Origin: Nostocaceae cyanobacterium
GTDB taxonomy: Bacteria > Cyanobacteriota > Cyanobacteriia > Cyanobacteriales > Nostocaceae
Assembly (NCBI GenBank): GCA_030065825.1
Contig: JASJCY010000044.1
Span: 1 to 39,321, forward strand
Direction of reading: 5' to 3'
Length of the DNA: 39,321 bases
The notes under the pieces were generated by a model that saw only the letters and a program-made list of their open reading frames with translations, made no database searches and had not been told where the DNA came from. Below, one piece after another: positions 35,127-39,321 of this stretch. Position 1 is the stretch's first letter; each line of letters opens with the position of its first letter. The translations under genes were made by a program, and so were the position numbers.

Positions 35127-37469
35127 TCAACCATCCGCTTTAACTAAATCTTTTTGAGTTATTGTTGCCTTCAATTCTGACAGCTTGTCTTCTGACCTAG
35201 CTTGCGTATTATTACTTTTTTCTTCATCACTTAATAATTTCTTAAAGTCTTCTCTAGTTGTTTGTAAGTTCTTCACAGACTCTTTGATATCTTGAACCTG
35301 TGAAACAATCGAATTCAAATTAGAGAACTTTTCTTCTGCCTCATTTATACCTTCGATAATCGCATCCCATTTTTTCTGTTTAGCAGATGCAGCAGTATTT
35401 TTTTCACTCATCCATTTGTAAGCATCTTCATAAACCGCACCTGCCTTCTTCAAAGCATTCCCAATTTTACCTGTGTTGTTGGCTGTTAATTCTCCAATCT
35501 GTCTTGCACTATCAAACATGCCTTGAACTTCAGTCAACATATTCGTTGCTGATTGGTAAATTCTATTAGCCTTGTTAAATGTATTAACCAAGAATAACAA
35601 AAACCCAGAACCTAGAACTGAAGCTAATCCATTTTTAATTGTTGTTTTAAATAGATTAGATAAAGACTGGGGCTTTCCTTCTTCGTTCTTTATTTGTAAT
35701 CCAACTAAGTTAGCAGCAGCGTCAATGGTAGCACCGAGAGTAGCAACAGCATTATTGCTAAGCATAACGGCATTGTGTAAATTAGTTACAAAATTAGCAA
35801 TTGTAAAAATTCTATCTATTTGTGAATTAGAAAATAAAGCATTAAAAGCCCCACTCAAACCTCCTTTTATCTGTTTACCAAGTTTAGAATTAATTGTATT
35901 TAATAGCTGCAGTTGTGCTGCATTGGCGGCATTATTAGTTGCATTACTCGCTGCATTAAATTTATCTAAAAGTGAATCATTGCTTCTTTGTAAATCATTT
36001 TTGAAACCATTTCTTAAACTCGCTGTACATCGAGAAGAATTCAAAGTATTGCAGGTTCCTTGACCTACTTTATCCACAAAATCTCTACCTTTTGGAATTG
36101 CTGCAACACCTGCACCTATTGGTGTGATTAATGGAGGAATGTTAGCTATATCTTCTCTTAATCGTTTAATTAAATCAGTGCCTTCTCTATTCACGATATC
36201 AGTGTCCCTTTTAAAATCATCAAATTCACCAGTCAAAGTTCCAACAGCTCCTCCTATTTGACCAATATTGTTAGCGTTTGCGTTAGCTTGGCTTTGAACT
36301 CCTGCAACTGTTTTAGAAAGTGAACCAACTTCACCTTTCACTTTCTCTATCTCAACTTCATTATTACGAATACGTCCTTGAATACCAGGTATTTGAATTT
36401 CAATTGCCCCAACTCTAGTGTTTAACTTACCAACCGTTACTATTACTCCTTCAACTACCTTTTGAGTATTTCGAGCAATACCGATTGCTTCTTGAGAAGC
36501 TCCTATGGCTTGTGTAGATTTTGCATTTGCATTTTCAGCAGTAGAGTTAGCTGCTGTAGCTGTAGATTTTGCTGAGTTTGAAATCCCTATTGCTTCTAAT
36601 GATTTAGTTAATGCATTGACTGAGTTGTTAATTGCAATTTGTACTAATCCTCTAATTGTATTAGCTAAATTTATAGCTTCATTAGCAGTATTTTCAGCTT
36701 TAGCTGATTGCGATAAAGCTGTACCTGCTTTTTTATTTGCTGACTGTGCATTTGATAATGCATTTTCTGCTTTAGCGGCAGCTACTTCAGATTTATTTAT
36801 TGCTTCCTTTGAAGTTTGTAATGCTTGCTCTGCTTTCTGGTTTGCTTTATCTGATTTTTGAATTGCTGCATTACTTTGTTTTATAGCAACATTTGAATTA
36901 TCGATAGCTGCTTCAGCAGTAAGTCTAGCTTTATCTGCTTTAGTTGAGACAGATTTTATTGTTTCAGAATTACTATTAATTTTTTGTCTATTCTCACCAA
37001 TCAATCCTAGTGCTTTAGACAAATCATTGCTCAAACTAGTTACAAAACTTTCAAGTGCATCTAGTCTCACACCAAGAACTTGTAATGCTGCAACTGCAAC
37101 AGCTAACGCAGCAAGTGTTGACAATATTCCTGCTACTTTGCCAGCCAAAACACCAAATTGTTTTAAAGCATTGGTACCTTTACTTAATGCATCATTCGCA
37201 ACTCCTGATACTGCATTTATTCTTCCATCTAATAATCCAATTTGTGATTGTAAAGGATTAATTCGTTGAGCGATTACAATTCCTACCGCTGGCATTACAG
37301 CAGCTAAAGCTAAATCAGGAACTTTTGGGATAATTGATTGCTCAGATTTATTAACTGATTGATTAACAATACTATCTCTCTCAGATTTCAAGATAAACTT
37401 ATTGTTTAATTCAGCTATATCTTCTCTTAACGCAGCTAATTGAGCCGCAATTTCACTACAACTTGTCAT
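35127..37469 (-). CDS. Large Ala-heptad coiled-coil protein of unknown function
   Basis: A 780-aa protein I do not recognise. Hydrophobic segments lie at ~52-68 and ~107-133 (LSTLAALAVAVAALQVLG), with others near 447-458 and 613-629. From A188 to A265 there is an alanine every seven residues, twelve in a row, with Ser or Ala four residues later (pattern AxxxS/Axx), and a shorter run follows at ~296-330. This is a tightly packed helical coil. The C-terminal half is again helix-rich, ending with a charged coil. Length, coils and buried hydrophobic stretches recall tape-measure or tail-fibre proteins, or a membrane-associated filament protein, but no homology is claimed. Its ATG overlaps the stop of the 194-aa gene (ATGA). 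Confidence 0.75.
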   Translation of the reverse strand: MTSCSEIAAQLAALREDIAELNNKFILKSERDSIVNQSVNKSEQSIIPKVPDLALAAVMPAVGIVIAQRINPLQSQIGLLDGRINAVSGVANDALSKGTNALKQFGVLAGKVAGILSTLAALAVAVAALQVLGVRLDALESFVTSLSNDLSKALGLIGENRQKINSNSETIKSVSTKADKARLTAEAAIDNSNVAIKQSNAAIQKSDKANQKAEQALQTSKEAINKSEVAAAKAENALSNAQSANKKAGTALSQSAKAENTANEAINLANTIRGLVQIAINNSVNALTKSLEAIGISNSAKSTATAANSTAENANAKSTQAIGASQEAIGIARNTQKVVEGVIVTVGKLNTRVGAIEIQIPGIQGRIRNNEVEIEKVKGEVGSLSKTVAGVQSQANANANNIGQIGGAVGTLTGEFDDFKRDTDIVNREGTDLIKRLREDIANIPPLITPIGAGVAAIPKGRDFVDKVGQGTCNTLNSSRCTASLRNGFKNDLQRSNDSLLDKFNAASNATNNAANAAQLQLLNTINSKLGKQIKGGLSGAFNALFSNSQIDRIFTIANFVTNLHNAVMLSNNAVATLGATIDAAANLVGLQIKNEEGKPQSLSNLFKTTIKNGLASVLGSGFLLFLVNTFNKANRIYQSATNMLTEVQGMFDSARQIGELTANNTGKIGNALKKAGAVYEDAYKWMSEKNTAASAKQKKWDAIIEGINEAEEKFSNLNSIVSQVQDIKESVKNLQTTREDFKKLLSDEEKSNNTQARSEDKLSELKATITQKDLVKADG

Positions 37470-38050
37470 CTTAAACTAGCAACTAACATTCTTAAATCAA
37501 CAACAGAATTTACTGTTGGTTCACAAGGTAAACAACAATCACCACAATCTATAGTTCCTTCGGGACATGACTTTATGCACTCAACTGAATAATCATCACT
37601 TTCTACAATTTCGTTATATAAAGTTGTCCCTGAATATCCAGTAATAATTAATCGTCTTTCTGGCTCATCTGTAGAACTAATATTTTCTATATCACTTACA
37701 GAAACGTAATAATCTCCACCAGATAGGTCACCAATTTTAAACCAATTTGGTGGATAACAAGGGAAACCCGGAGTAGCTCTACCACGACAGTAAGCTTCTA
37801 ACCAATCGTTTCTGTTTGGATTAATTCGTAATCCACTAACAGGAGCACGAACACTTGAATAACCAGACCTACTTATTATTTCTCTACGATACGAATGGTA
37901 ATAACTGTAGGTAAAGTAAATTGTGACAACTGCACAATCCGGGTAACTTTCTTCAAAAGAAATACTGATGGAGGTATCTGTAAAATCTCGAATACCTCCA
38001 TCAGGTAAAGTAACCCTAGCTATATCACCAATATTGCAATAGCTAGCCAT
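37466..38050 (-). CDS. 194-aa beta-rich protein with a Cys-rich C-terminus
   Basis: Unknown family. The body is rich in Tyr, Ser, Ile and Val and predicted strands (VVTIYFTYSYYHSY, RRLIITGYSGTTLYNEIV). Near the end six cysteines cluster in CIKSCPEGTIDCGDCCLPC (154 onward), suitable for disulfides or metal. There is no signal peptide or membrane helix. It starts 3 bp after the 22-aa ORF and its TGA overlaps the ATG of the 780-aa gene, so it is part of a translationally coupled operon. A structural or surface role is inference only. Confidence 0.72.
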   Translation of the reverse strand: MASYCNIGDIARVTLPDGGIRDFTDTSISISFEESYPDCAVVTIYFTYSYYHSYRREIISRSGYSSVRAPVSGLRINPNRNDWLEAYCRGRATPGFPCYPPNWFKIGDLSGGDYYVSVSDIENISSTDEPERRLIITGYSGTTLYNEIVESDDYSVECIKSCPEGTIDCGDCCLPCEPTVNSVVDLRMLVASLR

Positions 38051-38053
38051 AAT

Positions 38054-38122
38054 TTAAAAATCATCTGGGTCAAGTATCGCTTCATCAGAAAGAACCTCAA
38101 AAGCAAATGTTGGTTCTGCCAT
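38054..38122 (-). CDS. 22-aa mini-ORF resembling both ends of the 109-aa protein
   Basis: A 22-codon ORF that begins MAEPTFAFEVLSDEA and ends LDPDDF. The upstream 109-aa protein begins MAEPTLIEVFGDNA and ends IDPDPDDL, so the mini-ORF looks like that protein with its middle removed. A GATAGAG purine-rich stretch directly precedes the ATG. Its stop is 3 bp from the next start, consistent with translation. It may be a shrunken paralogue, a functional small peptide or a leader that couples translation of the 194-aa gene. Confidence 0.55.
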   Translation of the reverse strand: MAEPTFAFEVLSDEAILDPDDF

Positions 38123-38145
38123 CTCTATCTTCGTCCATAAAAATT

Positions 38146-38184
38146 ACTGTCAGTATGTACTGACAGTAACTACTGTCAGTAATT
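38146..38184. repeat. 13-bp iteron array 2 with 12-bp inverted repeats
   Basis: Units ACTGTCAGTATGT (38146), ACTGACAGTAACT (38159) and ACTGTCAGTAATT (38172). Positions 38144-38169 form arms TTACTGTCAGTA/TACTGACAGTAA with a 2-nt centre, 26 nt in all like array 1. It lies between the 109-aa gene and the 22-aa ORF, inside the operon. Confidence 0.85.
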
Positions 38185-38193
38185 TTGGTAAGC

Positions 38194-38523
38194 TTACAAA
38201 TCGTCAGGGTCAGGGTCAATTGGTGCTGCTTCAATCTCGAAGCTAACAGTGTAATTGTACTGGTCGTAGTTTATGTTATTTCTGTTATTTGTGCATAACG
38301 CTGGGTCGCTAATTGTAACTTGAATATCCGGGTCGAGTTCTTGATTAGCAACGTTAAGTTTCCCTTTTCCTTTTTTAAGCAAAGCTGCAATTAAGGATTG
38401 AGCAGTATTATCAGCTGCTGGTGTCAAACCAGTTTCAACTAAATCTGCTTTAGAAATAGTTAAAGTAGTTGCGTCCTGAGTTGCGTTATCACCAAAAACC
38501 TCTATTAACGTAGGTTCAGCCAT
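38194..38523 (-). CDS. 109-aa acidic protein, first gene of the element operon
   Basis: Unknown family. It has a helical N-terminal half (TTLTISKADLVETGLTP, then QSLIAALLKKGKG) and a strand-rich C-terminal half (YNYTVSFEIEAAPI) closing with a DPDPDDL tail. No signal peptide or membrane helix. AGGTG (38532-38536 on the minus strand) lies about 8 nt before the ATG, a good ribosome site. Small size, first position and a shortened copy downstream would fit an abundant subunit protein, but this is inference. Confidence 0.72.
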   Translation of the reverse strand: MAEPTLIEVFGDNATQDATTLTISKADLVETGLTPAADNTAQSLIAALLKKGKGKLNVANQELDPDIQVTISDPALCTNNRNNINYDQYNYTVSFEIEAAPIDPDPDDL

Positions 38524-38541
38524 AAAAAAAACACCTAAATT

Positions 38542-38563
38542 ACATACAATAATTATTGTATGT
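38542..38563. promoter_or_regulatory. Perfect 22-bp palindrome in a divergent promoter
   Basis: Half-site ACATACAATAA followed by its exact complement. It lies 18 bp before the 109-aa ATG and 21 bp before the ATG of the plus-strand gene, an ideal place for an operator controlling both directions. The regulator is not identified. Confidence 0.65.
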
Positions 38564-38584
38564 GAATTTGGTAATAATGTACTA

Positions 38585-39321
38585 ATGGCTAAGCCAAATG
38601 AAGTCGAAGCATTTCAAAGTTTTTGTAGACGATATATAAATCTAGAAGTCAAGAAATATTTTAATGATGTTAAAGGAGACGATGAAAGCTTGTACACATC
38701 GAGTACAGCTAGATTCGTAATTAGAAATATTTGTTTGCACAAAGACAAAGACCCTTTAATTTTGTCTGTTGGTAGAATGCTTGTTTTCTATTTAATTGTA
38801 AATCTTGAAAAAGAACCTCAGTACGAAATTGAGCGACCAAGAACAGACAAAATTCGTTCATTTAAACCAATAGTTACTCTTTACTTTGTTCAATCCAAGT
38901 TAAATGTAAAAGAAGGGTTTAGACCTATTGATGGAAGAATCTCATTTAGGTTGATGAATGAATCAAGTGAAACTTTAACAAAAAGGAAACTAGAAACTTT
39001 AGCTAGACAAATTAAGAAATTATTTGCTAGCAATAATGGTTATATATGGAAGAAAGGTAAGTTTCTGTACACCTATGCTGACTGGGAAAAAGGTTATCAA
39101 TTACAAGTTCTTGCTAGAACAGAGGCACAAGCCAAAGAGATAGTGACACAAGTATTAAAAATCCAATCTCATACTCCTGAATGGAAAAACTTTTTTTCTG
39201 GTAAAAATAACATTACAGTTAAAGGCAAGTTCCTGTTTCTTGGAGAACCAAGAGTTAAAGCTGAAGAAAGAGAAGAATCAGAGGTGATTTATGACTCTGA
39301 ATATGTTTACGCTTACATAGC
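38585..39321 (+). CDS. Unknown protein, 3' end beyond the window
   Basis: An open frame of at least 245 codons from ATG 38585 to the window edge without a stop. It begins MAKPNEVEAFQSFCRRYINL. Basic and mixed alpha/beta, with SFKPIVTLYFVQSKLNV, a Lys/Arg-rich KRKLETLARQIKKLF and YIWKKGKFLYTYADWEKGYQ followed by a helix ARTEAQAKEIVTQVL. No recognisable domain, signal or membrane helix. It is divergent from the 109-aa operon across a palindromic operator. Codon use and sustained coding over 737 bp make it a real gene. A DNA- or particle-associated role cannot be excluded. Confidence 0.75.
   Translation, partial: MAKPNEVEAFQSFCRRYINLEVKKYFNDVKGDDESLYTSSTARFVIRNICLHKDKDPLILSVGRMLVFYLIVNLEKEPQYEIERPRTDKIRSFKPIVTLYFVQSKLNVKEGFRPIDGRISFRLMNESSETLTKRKLETLARQIKKLFASNNGYIWKKGKFLYTYADWEKGYQLQVLARTEAQAKEIVTQVLKIQSHTPEWKNFFSGKNNITVKGKFLFLGEPRVKAEEREESEVIYDSEYVYAYI

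Larger units (their letters stand above)
33164..39321. mobile_element. Left part of a putative integrative element
   Basis: Bounded on the left by the tRNA fragment, with the integrase reading inward, two copies of an element-specific 13-bp repeat array, a coupled operon of unfamiliar genes and a divergent gene. I see no complete GCGATCGC site here, whereas about nine occur in the preceding 33 kb. The right end lies outside the window, where an intact tRNA gene would be expected. Confidence 0.65.

Noticed and set aside
35387-37269. Plus-strand frames opposite the 780-aa coiled-coil gene
   Set aside because: Mirror frames caused by the Ala/Ser/Lys heptad codons. The minus-strand frame is continuous, coupled and periodic.

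Overview
The window comes from a filamentous, heterocyst-forming cyanobacterium (Nostocales-like). The main evidence is a near-complete locus for heterocyst envelope glycolipids, supported by many heptanucleotide tandem repeats (STRRs), palindromic GCGATCGC (HIP1) sites and cyanobacterial miniature inverted-repeat elements. All gene names are assigned from memory of protein families and of the Anabaena PCC 7120 locus, not from a database search.

Layout. 1-5300 (+ strand): a PD-(D/E)xK-type nuclease-like protein two bases upstream of a cysteine desulfurase, a YidD-family protein with a Cys-rich tail, a CysA-type sulfate transporter ATPase, a Uma2-family protein, then a repeat-rich spacer. 5316-6035 (+): the phosphopantetheinyl transferase HetI. 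6409-23530 (- strand, transcribed right to left): a small conserved-looking gene, then HglE (KS-AT-ACP-ACP plus the front half of a ketoreductase), a small membrane-anchored protein, HglD (catalytic half of the ketoreductase plus dehydratase), HglC (KS, chain-length-factor-like KS, AT), HglA (PfaD-like enoyl reductase) and HglB/HetM (ACP plus thioester reductase). Together they form a PUFA-synthase-like iterative line that could make and reductively release the long-chain alcohol of heterocyst glycolipids, with HetI activating the three ACPs. hetN, which in PCC 7120 lies between hglB and hetI, is not present here.

23531-27260 is mostly repeats around one gene, a ParB-domain protein fused to a degenerate DNA-methylase-like domain. 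27261-32698 (+) holds the export and sugar part of the pathway: HgdB (membrane fusion protein), HgdC (DevC-like permease), HgdA (NDP-sugar epimerase), a family-2 glycosyltransferase and a secreted DUF2141 protein. No transporter ATPase is linked.

From about 33164 to the right edge the character changes. A fragment of a tRNA 3' end (putative att site) is followed by a tyrosine recombinase, two arrays of the same 13-bp repeat, a translationally coupled minus-strand operon (109-aa protein, 22-aa mini-paralogue, 194-aa Cys-tailed protein, 780-aa Ala-heptad coiled-coil protein) and a divergent gene running off the edge, with a perfect 22-bp palindrome in the divergent promoter. I read this as the left end of an integrative element with an uncharacterised, possibly structural, gene module. 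It is the most novel part of the window.
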